This document shows positions 10,430-20,635 of a DNA stretch of 64,000 nucleotides, in pieces (position 1 is the stretch's first letter; each line of letters opens with the position of its first letter). Where the stretch lies: contig CP021233.1 of NCBI GenBank assembly GCA_003999685.1, positions 496,001 to 560,000 of the forward strand, read 5' to 3'. Source of the DNA: Taiwanofungus camphoratus. Taxonomy: Eukaryota > Basidiomycota > Agaricomycetes > Polyporales > Taiwanofungaceae. A model generated the notes under the pieces. That model was not told the origin of the DNA. It worked only from the letters and a program-made list of their open reading frames with translations, and ran no database searches. Both the position numbers and the translations under genes were made by a program.

Positions 10430-13306
10430 TCATTCTAAGGTGATGTACAAATGCTTGGTGGTCAATACTGCTCTCGCTCCGGGAATGAGCACGATGGTCT
10501 GGGTGTCGTCGATGATCATTGCTGGACCCTGGATCACGTCTCCAACCTCCAGCGCCGGCAACAGGTATACGGGGGTATCTTTGACGCGGCCTATCTGGTC
10601 GAAATACACGCTGTAAGTTGTGTCAGCCTTCTTTCGGTCTACCGCTTGCTGTGCCAGTTTGGACACCTCGGAGTACACAGACTCGCCGAGTGTGTCGAAT
10701 GTCTTGCCAATTCCTCGGACCTGATTCCACGGTGAGATATACTTCAACACGACCTGCATCTGGATCGCATCGCGAAAAGTTTACCTTCACATCGTCAACA
10801 ATGATCGTCTTTGTTTCTAGCAAGAACCCAAACTCCGCTTTGTATATCCTCTTGAATGCCGCTTCGAAGTCCTCGTTGCCGTCTCCATCTTTTGCGTCAG
10901 GCAGTACCATCAACGCCGTATCTGTGCCATCGAAGCGCATATTCAGCATGCGTTCGGTGTGCACATGGTCGCCTTCGAAGCCCTGGCGAGCGAGCTCCTT
11001 CTTCACCTCCGCGTCCAGTCTGTCCAGCCGAGCCTTAAGTATTGCTCGGTTCTCTGGAGTATAGAACGTGGAGGATGGTTCTTGCAACTCGAACGCGCTT
11101 GGTGAAAGTGTCTGTAAATCAGTATCAGATTGCGAGACACAAAGTGGATTGGACGTACCGGTCGGCCAGGGCGAGCCCGTAGGCAGACAAGATGGAACTA
11201 TATCGGTGAATGAGGATCGTCTTGATCCCCAGCAAGTGCGCGATCTCGCAGGCATGTTGCCCGCCTGCCCCTCCGAAGCTCGCCAATCTAGGTCGTTTTC
11301 ATCAGAGGGAGACTGTCATACGCAAGCGGAGTACAAACATATGCTTGGACGTTGCGTAGCCCCGCGCCTCAGTGAGCGCACGTATAGGCCTGCACATCGT
11401 CTCGTTCGCAACCTTGATGAAACTTCCGACGTATCTCAGTCTGGAAATTGATGAAATACTTTGAGTTTGTTAGGTGCGCACCCATAGACGATCTCGTCGA
11501 GCTCCAGTTGTTTCTCCTGGCTCGTGTTGATCTCCTTAGCGAGTGCTTCAAACGCGGATCTGGAAGCCTCTACGTCGAGTGGCTCCTTCTCCGACTTGCC
11601 AAAAATCTTCGGGAAGTAGTCCGGGACCAAGCGACCTAGGACAAGGTTGGCGTCTGTCACAGCAAGTGGACCCCCTTTGCTATAACAACAAGTCAATCAG
11701 CAACTGTCAAGATTCGAGATGACAGTGAGCCCACCGGTAGCACGCAGGTCCAGGCTCCGCACCCGCGCTGTGAGGGCCTGCAAGTAAGAGGCCATTGCGG
11801 AATGTCAGGCACGATCCACCACCTGCGGCAACGGTGTTGATGTCCAGCTGCGGCGATTGAATCGTAACGCCGGCTGTCGTCGTCTCGTAAACGACTTCGT
11901 ACCGGCCGTCGAATCGCGAAACGTCTGTTGATGTACCACCGACATCTAGCCTATCTTCACCGTCAAAGGAGGATTATTCTTCTGCAGGGTAAATGAACTG
12001 ACCCGATGATAGGATGTTTCTTCTGCTCGTCCCAACTCGTGAGTGCGTATCCGACGACGCCTCCTGCTGGCCCGCTCAGGATACTCTTCAATCCAGAAAA
12101 GTTGTTCAAGTCGAGCAAGCCGCCATCGCTGCCCATGAACTCCACCCGCGGGCTCCGCAACCTCCCGTCCTTGAGCTTCGCGTCAAACCCGCCGAAGAAC
12201 CCATCCAAGTATTCTTTGAGGACCGGCGTCAGATATGCATCAGCTGTTGAAGACACTCCGCGGGGCACCATCTTGATCATGGGCAGGAGTTGTGACGACT
12301 CGGATACGTGCGTGAAGCCGAGAGAACGCGCGAGCGTCCCAACTTGGCGTTCATGCTCTGGGAACGTATACGAGTGGCAAAATACGATGGCAATCGAACG
12401 GTAGCCTTCATCGTATAATCGCTGCAGGTCGTTCTTGACGATATTCATATCTAGATCATATCATAAGGAATGCAATGTTGTGTGCGGCTGAGCTTACCTA
12501 GTCGTTGCATTATCCTGACCGCCTCGCCTGAGAGTCCCTGTACGATGTCGCCAGGGCCTTCCGCATCGGACTGGCGGTCCCATCCTGCGCCTCTGTATCC
12601 TCGCTTCACTTTTCCTTGCTCGTCGAATTGAACCGCGTGCTCTTCCGCCTGTGGATCCGAGGTGTACCCAACAAGCGTCACACGCTCGTCAACCTCAATA
12701 ACCGTCGAGTACAGTGGAGGCGGGCGGCGGATATTGAGATCGAAAATCTTCGGGCGCGATTGGTTGCCGATGAGGAGGAGGTCCTTGAAGCCGCGTGTGA
12801 TGAGTAAAGCATGCTTGTGCCCCTTCCGCTCGAGGAGCGCGTTCGTAGCTACCGTTGTGGAAAGTCGAATGTAATCTGCCCGGCAACTGTTGTAAATAGA
12901 GTGCACTGGCACAGGCAGCGAAATCATATTTTACCGATCTTGTCCGTCTCCAATATCGACCCCCGTGGTATCGCCTTTCCTGTCACAATTTCAAGGACAC
13001 GCCTGATCCCTTCTGTGGGTGCGTCGCTGTAATTAGCAGGGTCCTGGGACACTGAACCTCAGGTCAATACTAGACAGGGCGGTAGGACAGTCGTACTGAC
13101 AGAGTTTTACTACGAGTTCTTTCTTCTCCTGCGGGTTCTCGGGATTCGGATATGATGCGTGCACATCGCAAAATGTCCCTCCTCTGTCTGCGCAGATTCG
13201 AATCGATCTGTCTGGTACTTCACGCAGCTGCACCCACAATGACGGGTGAATACGAGGAGTGGAGAGACGGGAGAGCACATACTTCTGGTTTCACTTCGGC
13301 AGACAT
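10430..13306 (-). CDS. 5-oxoprolinase-like protein, HyuA half only (HyuB half absent)
   Basis: The exons encode the ATP-binding HyuA-type half of 5-oxoprolinase, the enzyme that opens 5-oxoproline to glutamate in the gamma-glutamyl cycle. Landmarks in order are [98 protein letters not shown], a [16 protein letters not shown] phosphate-binding motif, [49 protein letters not shown], and a closing [20 protein letters not shown]. At least seven short introns are evident. The start MSAEVKPE is joined to LREVPDRS by a GTATGT...GTGCAG intron. The frame stops a few residues after the HyuA domain (KHLYITLE). Eukaryotic OPLAH is normally about 1280 residues with HyuB fused behind; here the next gene ends only 260 bp away and no HyuB sequence is visible. 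Confidence 0.88.
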
Positions 13307-15089
13307 CACAGGCTTCCGAGAATCCAAATCACGGTGATCTGAGTTCTCCAGCGGGCAAGGCAGCTATACCAGCTCCATGTCATAAGATATAGCGGTCTTA
13401 TGATCACGTTAGGGCCGAGTCAGAAGATAAGATAGGATAATCAGTGGATAAATTCGAATATGTATGTATTGCATCCTGAATTTGACCAGAACCCATCGAT
13501 GGCGTAAGTACTCTTATCGCGCAGCGTTGCTCAGCTGAAGGCCATGGCGGCGTGATGAAAGAGCCTGGGGCTGAATGATTCACCCTATACTTAGGCCACA
13601 TTGTGCAGCTATGCAAACGATTTTCTTTAAGTTGATGGTACTAAATACAACAAGAATTGCACGGTGTATAGAGCAAGATCACAATTATCAGTAACATCCT
13701 AAGGCAGGCCTGAGGCCTGACTTCTGAGACTTGAGATACAACTAGAGCTTGCAACGTACCGATATCCTGAAGCACGAAGGTTGAAGAAAGTAGTCTGCCT
13801 GGCTCAGGGAGACTATTGCAACGCGGTTTATGGGTTTTTCAATCCTTCTGGCACGCCTCAGAACAATAGCGCGCTTTCTGGAACGTCCCAACTTCCCCCT
13901 CGGTGCACTAATGCAACGTTGAGACACTTCTTTTGAGGTGGTCAAGTCATTCTCATTATGCTCAGTCTCCCGCACGCGACGTGCCTTGCATTTCCTATTG
14001 TTACGATCAACTCCCTCTTAACCCATACCTCTCAAAAAACTCATACTTCCTCTAAACCCATAGCTTTTCCGATTCACCAAATTGCTTTGTGTGGTGCAAT
14101 AGTCTCCCCATAACCCATACTCCCTGATGACCCATAGCTCGTAGCTTCCACCGAGGGGGTATGGGTTAAGAGGGAGTTGACTGTATATCAAGTGCATTTC
14201 TGCAGGTACTTCCAGGCTAAACATGGACCGTATCGCGCGCTCGAGCAATGGCGGGCCGACACTATCTCGTCTTCTGTGATGTCCACTTCTAGTTTGTCAG
14301 AGCGGTACTGGGCGCACGATGCACCACTGCCCGCCAACTCTCGTGCAGAGCTGCACGCCCGCTCGAGGCCCCAGACGCGAATGCCGCACCGCTGCCACTT
14401 TCACCTGCAGCTTACAGCCTGCCGCTGGGAACGCGCGTCCCCTGCCCCTGGCCCGCCCGGGCGACTGGGCGCGTCTCGGGGCCGCAGTCGTCCCGCGGAG
14501 GTCCGTACGTGCCGCCTTGCCGCGCGGCGCGGATTCATCGTCGTGCGAGTGGGAGACGAACGAGGAGAGGGGCGAAGGGAATGAGCCCCGAGGGAGACAA
14601 ATTTAAGACAAACGACCAAGACCAAAAGCCCGAAGGGAACTGCACCCTGCCGCGCTACCTGCGGTCTATAGCAGCGCGGGCCTTGTAGATGTGAGAGCTG
14701 TCCTCTGACGCCACTCTGATGAGCACCATGTGCGACACGGGGACTGCGGACCGCGGAGGGGAGGCGAGGAGGAAAAAGGAGCGGGAGATGAATCAAGGGA
14801 GCGCACATAAAGGAGGCGGACGGGGAAGACAGGGGGCGAGAAGGGAAGCTAGTTGGGTGGGATGAGCTGAAGGCGGGGCGAAGCGTTGAAGACGAAGACA
14901 AGAACGCTGCGGCTCCAAGCGAGCCCTGCTCGACCTCGCAGACGACAGAAAGAGACCTTGTAGCCTGGCAATGTACTCAGACCGTGACGGATCTGGGGCG
15001 CCGCGCCGTGCTTACGCCTTTGTATTGCACACATGCACATGGACTGTAGGCTGTATAAGTAAACAGCAAGCAGTATGATAATAGAGTAT
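13307..15089. other. Intergenic, 1.8 kb, with MITE and GC-rich coding-like patches
   Basis: A 180-bp MITE is at 14004-14183. The GC-rich part at about 14190-14900 has coding-like patches on the minus strand: an ATG at 14729 opening MVLIRVASEDSSHIYKARAA, and a segment ending VDITEDEIVSARHCSS...LQKCT just before the MITE. The patches lie in different frames and I could not join them with believable introns, so no gene is called; a small multi-exon gene may be present. Confidence 0.35.
14004..14183. mobile_element. MITE, 180 bp, mariner-like ends with TA target duplication
   Basis: A perfect 22-bp inverted repeat joins 14008-14029 (CAACTCCCTCTTAACCCATACC) with 14158-14179. The similarity extends with two mismatches to the outer ends (CGATCAACTC left, CAGTCAACTC right when reversed). 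Both ends abut TA (14002-14003 and 14184-14185), as expected for Tc1/mariner-type insertion. The 180-bp body has no open frame and several CCCATA/AACCCATA repeats, so the whole unit could fold into a long hairpin. This fits a non-autonomous miniature element mobilised in trans by a mariner-type transposase. No second copy was seen in the window. Confidence 0.75.
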
Positions 15090-15830
15090 CTACAAGGATG
15101 TAGTCTGTGAGGATTTGACGACCTTTTCTGTGCCGGCTTCCGCAGCGCCAAGTTCCGTCTGCACAATCTGTTCACCCAGTGCCTTCACCTTGTCAGAACT
15201 TGTCGCCGAGCCGAGCCTCATCTGCTTCATAACGCTTTCAAGTGTCCTCTGACCTATCCCGACGGGTGCTCTGTGCCATCTTACCACTCGAATGCCCACC
15301 CCAGCCATTGCATGTTCCTCCAGATACTTTATCCAGCGGTCAACCACCTCCTGGTCGGCGTCCCATGCCTTGATTACCCGCTTGTGAACTCGACGTTCAA
15401 AATTCTCCTGCGACTTTTTGTGCGCGAATGGGCCCCTTGGCACTGTCCATAGTGATCGCTGCGTCGGAAGGCGTACGGGCCGCGATACAGGTATAGCGAG
15501 CGACGAAGCGGCGTGACTGGTGAAATGAATGAATTGGTCGAGAAGATTGGGGAAGTATGAGCGGAAGTGGATGAGGGCAACCGGAATGCCATGAGTTTTA
15601 GGATGGTAGTATGGCTCAGCGATACCACGGCCGTGAACAACAGTCGACGCCCATAGTCGTTCCGAAACCTGCGGGATGCTCTGCGAGACAGCAACTTCTC
15701 TGAACACGACGCTTTGACATTAGCTACAAATTCTCGTTATGGTGACAGCAGACACTCACGAGGATGTGCTACTCTGGCGAATCCATCGATGTGCTATTGC
15801 GAAGGCATTCTTACAGGACCGAGACAACAT
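15090..15830 (-). CDS. RSM10: Mitochondrial small-subunit ribosomal protein uS10m (S10)
   Basis: Two exons (15830-15760 and 15699-15090) give 226 codons plus stop. Exon 1 encodes a basic, serine-rich N-terminus (MLSRSCKNAFAIAHRWIRQS) typical of a mitochondrial targeting peptide. The intron has GTGAGT, a GCTAAT branch site and TTCAG. Exon 2 holds the S10 fold: HGIPVALIHFRSYFPNLLD, FTSHAASSLAIPVSRPVRLP, TQRSLWTVPRGPFAHKKSQE, FERRVHKRVIKAWDAD and a C-terminal MAGVGIRVVRW strand. The SRPV...LPT and KKSQENFERR stretches are hallmarks of uS10m. The protein sits in the head of the mitoribosomal small subunit. A lysine-containing tail of about 45 residues extends past the core. Confidence 0.93.
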
Positions 15831-17015
15831 GGTACTGCGATAGTAGTACCAAGACTTGGACTTTTGATGCAATTCTACAAGACTGTAAGTCTATTTACCG
15901 GAACGTATTTATTACCAAATTATATAAGTAAATTTATGTATGTGTGATACAACGGGCAACAACATGTTGTAATACAGCACTCATAATTTTGCTGAGGCTA
16001 GTGAAAACCTACAAGCCGGAGGATGTGACTACATATATTTTCAGAAGGAAGTTGAACTCAAGCTGCCCTGATGTACCGCGAAGGGAGTTTGCCCACACCT
16101 GCACGCTGTATTCTAAGCCCCAAGGAGGCCTCTGGAGATTGCAAGTTGCAATTGCAAGGTCTGATCAACGGACGGGCAGAGGTGCACACGCTTAGACGCG
16201 GTGGACGTGGACCTTTGACGACAGTCTCCAAGCTCACGAGGTGCACGGGTGCACGGCCCCATTCAACATGCCCATCCGCCCCGCTCCTTGCGCTTACAGC
16301 CGCTGCCCGAGGCCTCGGAAGCCTCGCCCTTCCGAAACGAAATCTACGTCCGAGTGTTGATGAGAGCGGTGTTCTGCTCAGCGGGAACGAGAGGGCCACA
16401 TGACCCTCGGTGAATCCTGCGAAGAGACACCACGCGCCCCTGCGCTGCTGCGGTGGATACACACCTCGGAAGAAGGGTCGTGGATTTGGCCGTTTTGAAC
16501 AGACAAGGATGGCTTGCCGCAGCTACGTCGTCCAAGCATGACCTTCGAGTCTGAGCTTACCTCTCGAGATGTCGGGATGAGTAAGGTTGATAAGCAGCGT
16601 ACTGAAGGAGGTGAGTGCAGAAGGACTGAGGACGACGTACGACCACCGTTGGAAGATCATTTCAGGGCAAAGATACGGGGGGGCTGCAGAAAATAAGTTA
16701 TAGAGTAGTAACTGAGATGATCCATGAGAGAGATGTCGCATCTATCCTGTTCAACAAGCACATGTTCCACTTATTTCCGAATCGACTCTACAAGATTAAA
16801 CACTGTCTAGAGCACTGAAGGATGGACCTGCTATCAACTGCACACATATACATCACTGGAACCAGCGAAGACGAGACGAAAGTCGAGCTTCATCGGTCTC
16901 ACTAGATACATTACGGATTAACCTCCACCTACTTGAAGACCGAATAGCCCAAATCAGAATTAATCTGGTAAGACATACATCGTTCTCACCGTCGTGACCG
17001 CTGTTACCCAGTCAT
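15831..17015. other. Intergenic, 1.2 kb, nothing recognised
   Basis: This contains the promoter side of uS10m. Open frames at + 16071-16403 and - 16058-16462 overlap in antisense, are Arg/Gly/Pro-rich and show no known motif; I see no gene. Confidence 0.4.
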
Positions 17016-17955
17016 TCAGCCTCCTCGCTCGTACAGCACTCGAAGAGCTGGACCGTTGTTATTATTCTTGTCGACATTGAAGGCTGCCGGACGGCCGCGC
17101 CTACAGATGAGCTCGCCCTCTTTCGGCTCGTCGATGATACCACTGAAGTCTGAAAACTTGCACTGAACGGGATTGATGATGTTTAAGACACGCACAACTA
17201 GTGTGCGAGTCCTCGCATGCTCTGGGAGCGTTGAGCGTTCGAGCCAACACATAGCGGTGCCTGTGGAGATCCATGAGTACCATCAAGATGAACAAAGAGA
17301 CGCTAGCAAAACCAGCTGAACGTTCGGACTGACCAGTGTATGGTAAGCGCTTCCGAAATGGAGGCCATAGTCTCTCCTGAAATAGTGGGCTAGAAAGGTT
17401 GACGTGGAGCAATTTATCGTCTCCGATCACACGATGGGTCCCATATGAACCAAAGTCCATATAGAATGGGTACTTGAGCGAATGGATGTAACGGTGATGA
17501 CGGGTGACTAGGAAATCGGTTTGCTGGATAACACGAGCACATTGATCTACCAGATCATTTGTTATCAACCCATCGCGAAGAAGGACCTCGCGTAATTTCT
17601 GATATTTCTTGGCTGTCACCAATATGAGAAAAGGTATGCACCAAGGCGAGCCCCGCGGGAGTAATAAGTCGGCGCCCTCGTCGAAGCTCTTTGGGCTCGA
17701 GGATGGTGTAATTCTGAATCGGATTTCACCCAGCATAGGAGAAAGACGAGGATTGGAATAGTAGTACAGAAAGCCATCTGTGCCCTGGGGAAAAGGTAGC
17801 ACTGCAGTCGGATCGACCCAATAATATATTGCACTCTTATTGAGGTCTGCATTCCCGACGTGTTTCCATTTGCCCCTCTTGGCCCCTTCCTCTTTGTGCT
17901 TATTGCAGCGATCAGAAGTCCAGATCAGATCAGATCTGTCAAATATCGCAAGCAT
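17016..17955 (-). CDS. Unrecognised protein of an Agaricomycete-type family
   Basis: Two exons (17955-17334, 17260-17016) with a 73-nt intron sum to 289 codons. I cannot name the function. Visible features are a WTSDRCNKHKEEGAKRGKWK start, GTDGFLYYYSNPRLSPMLGE, a PWCIPFLILVTAKKYQKLRE hydrophobic-to-helical segment, LLRDGLITNDLVDQC, HSLKYPFYMDFGSYGTHRV, LCWLERSTLPEH-like and a C-terminal EPKEGELICRRGRPAAFNVD. The style resembles anonymous Agaricomycete multigene families that often carry an F-box-like N-terminus. In the same frame the reading continues upstream of the chosen ATG (NIETLDPHRLSTADYLHLSG), which is weakly F-box-like, so a 5' exon may be missing from this model. Confidence 0.6.
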
Positions 17956-20464
17956 ACTGAGGCCTGACAGGTGGAGGTAATCAGCAGTGCTGAGACGATG
18001 TGGGTCGAGTGTCTCGATATTCCGAGAAAAATGCGGTATCCTTGACCGGGTTACTGCCTTGTCGTCTGATGTCGTCTGATGTTAAGATGCAGCATATTCC
18101 TGAGACTCACTCGACAGTAGTAAACGTGTCAACTCACATATTGCCGTGATAGCATGAAAACCCGGCACCGCTCCACACTTAGAGTCCTGTCTAACCCCAG
18201 TCGTGAAGCTGAGTGCCAAACCTGGCGGAAACCGCGAGATAGGGCCAGCGCGTTCATTCTCGCATGGTGTGATTCCACGCAGCTCCGGAGTCAGCTAGCC
18301 CTCGGAACGAAAGGTACCTAATCACCGCAAGGCCTGAGATGCGCTAGTCAAGGTCTCAGAAAGACAACAAAATGCGAGATACTGCGTGAACCCTGACCTT
18401 TTGCCCCCAGCGTAGGGATAAGATGGCTTGGACAGATGGTGTTGGCTTGTTCTCGATTTTGAAGTTGGATCACAGATTGTGACCCAACGCGTCGAAACAT
18501 GTCACGTTTATTTATATAAATCCTTATCACCTCTCTTCTCATACCTAATTCCTTGCTAGTTGACGTCAAGTGTGCAGAATATTATCATATATGTTATTGC
18601 CAGATCCAAAGTACCAAATTTTGTTACCAAGTCACTCCGTGTTCTGTCAGCGTTATAATGTCTGGGAACGCATGAAATCGAAGCGCACATTGACTGCTGA
18701 GAGCTGGTCCTAGGATGTGTTTTCCAGCTGTGTTGCTGATGCACGGTCGATGATAGCTTTCACGTCTCAGCACAAGTATACACGGTACCTTTCCGTGAGT
18801 CACTCTGTAATTGACCATGCATAGACTCGAGGAGACCTGATGCATTTCATTCACGGTTGTTTGGTGTCTGCCGGGTCATAACCTTCATCGCCCTGAGTCT
18901 CGATACCTGGCGACGTCCTCCATAACTCAGACGGTCGAGGGCCATCGACGACAGGATACTTGTCATACAAATTCTTGCCCATGTGATCAATTCATTGCTG
19001 AGTCTTCGTTTTCTCTCTTGGGCACGCGCATCATGGACAACTTAATAATACTGCTTGATGGTGCACCCAAGCGCAACTTGACTTATCGCGTTGTCGATTA
19101 AGAACTTGACCTTACATCTCACGGCTCACTCGCATGCGGCTGGTTACATTGGGAGCGCAGAAAAGATCAAGAGCATCGTTTGATACAAAGCATTGCTATA
19201 GGGCGGAAAGAACCGCCTGCCTGGATGGAATATGAAGTTTTCCAATATTCCGCACCAGAATAGAGCTGATTGGAGTCAGTTCCATTGGCTTACCCCAGCA
19301 GCAGCAGCGTGAAATCATACAACTTCGAGCTCTACTGGATATACATACTTGGTTTGTCTTGGAAGATCTCCACGATGTTCTTGCTGACAACAGGCAAGGA
19401 GGCAATGTTGCAGTTTGTCATTGCCAGGTGTCTGATTTCTCGAGTCTACATGCATCGTCCAGCATTGTCCTACTTCCGATGCACGATACGGCGCTCAGCA
19501 CGCAGCTCCTATGTCGGCAAAACGACGCGGCTCGTGAGTCATCTCGCGGAAGCAACGATCGAGACTGCATCCGTCTAGCGTTCCTGTTGGACGTTTGACT
19601 TGATGACGGAGTCTGTGAAAAGATGTTTGTGAGAATAATTATGTGGTAGGTGCAAAACAGCTCTCGTGGTTGTATACGCCGGATACGATGACGGTTGGTC
19701 TTTCTGGAGGGAGGATTTTGTTCTAGGAGACTTGCCATATTAGGATATTTTGTTGAAGGGGGCTCCAAGCTTTCCATAATCGGTTTAGCCTCTATACCAT
19801 GGGAACGTCTTCACTCCTGCGAATTATCTTTCGTGACCCAGCCATGCCCAGCGACTGTCGGAATACTGAATGAACCCAAGCGGACAAGCGAGAAGACGAT
19901 GGCGAAGACTGCATATCCGAGTCTTGCGATAATGCGATAAAATGGAACCTACCAGATTATGGTCAGTATTCGTGATCAAGGGCTGACTTCGCTGACTCTT
20001 TTGTCTTCCATATCGATGATCGTAATATCAAACGCGTCCATGATGAAGCCCAAGCCCAAGCGAGCGAACTAAATAGGTCTGAATATGTCTACAGGCAACG
20101 CCGACTGTAAGTGCAGCGGTTTTTATAATCCTGTTGGAAACTGCTACTGCGAGTGGTGGAATGACTTCGTTCAACGGTCGCGATCAGTGGCAATCTGAGT
20201 TTGAACTGTTGCATTACAGGCCGATCACTCCTGCCAACAGTTCTGCCGTGCCAATGCCCATGATTTTGCATCCGCATCTTATAGCCTAGCTCATGCAGGC
20301 ATGGTCCCTTGGAAGCCCCACACAAGAAGGCTAAATATGGTTGTGTTTCTGACGGCTCATCCCCAGTATATAAATTCATAACCGACCCATACAGTCAGCC
20401 CACAGGTTTGCTGATAGAAATTCTCATCTGTCCTTTACTCGTATTTATCGGCCTATTTATGAGT
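17956..20464. other. Gene-poor stretch, 2.5 kb
   Basis: No gene is supported. A plus-strand open frame at about 19226-19598 begins with a short poly-Gln and contains QLRALLD-like and cysteine-poor segments, but it has no start context, domain or splice partner. A small tandem duplication (CGTCTGATGT twice) lies near 18062-18082. The remainder should include the upstream exon or promoter of the minus-strand gene ending at 17016. Confidence 0.35.
20367..20374 (+). promoter_or_regulatory. TATA box of the small secreted-peptide gene
   Basis: A clean TATATAAA motif lies 91 bp before the peptide's ATG, leaving room for a short 5' UTR. Position and match to consensus support a core promoter; transcription is inferred. 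Confidence 0.5.
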
Positions 20465-20635
20465 ATGCATCTTAAAGCGACCACCTTCTTCGTGCTCCTC
20501 GCTCTCATATGCGCATGCTTCGCCGCACCCGCCGCAAACATATTTGAGTCGCGCATGCCCCTCCCCTTGCGCGCAGCCCGTTATCCCGGATTCTTGGAGC
20601 CGCATGAGTTGCCCTGGTATTCACCCAAGGCATGA
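20465..20635 (+). CDS. Candidate small secreted peptide, 56 aa, cysteine-free after the signal
   Basis: The single short frame opens with a textbook signal peptide: basic Lys at position 4, then TTFFVLLALICACFAAP as the hydrophobic core with an Ala-x-Ala style cleavage region (AAPAA). The remaining mature part of about 35 residues has no cysteine, is Pro/Arg/Glu-rich (ESRMPLPLRAARYPGFLEPH) and ends in ELPWYSPKA. A TATA box lies 91 bp upstream. Just past the stop codon is a GTGAGT...TCTGCAG pair that looks like a 3'-UTR intron. It lacks a C-terminal CaaX, so it is not a mating pheromone precursor of the usual basidiomycete type. Function unknown. An in-frame ATG two codons upstream (20459) is an alternative start. 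The call rests on signal peptide and promoter only. Confidence 0.55.
   Translation: MHLKATTFFVLLALICACFAAPAANIFESRMPLPLRAARYPGFLEPHELPWYSPKA

Noticed and set aside
14177-14584. 135-residue plus-strand frame in GC-rich sequence
   Set aside because: Arg/Pro/Ala-rich as expected of antisense or shadow frames in GC-rich DNA; starts at the MITE border.
19226-19598. Open plus-strand frame with a short poly-Gln start
   Set aside because: Lacks an ATG context, domain or linked exons; not enough to call a gene.
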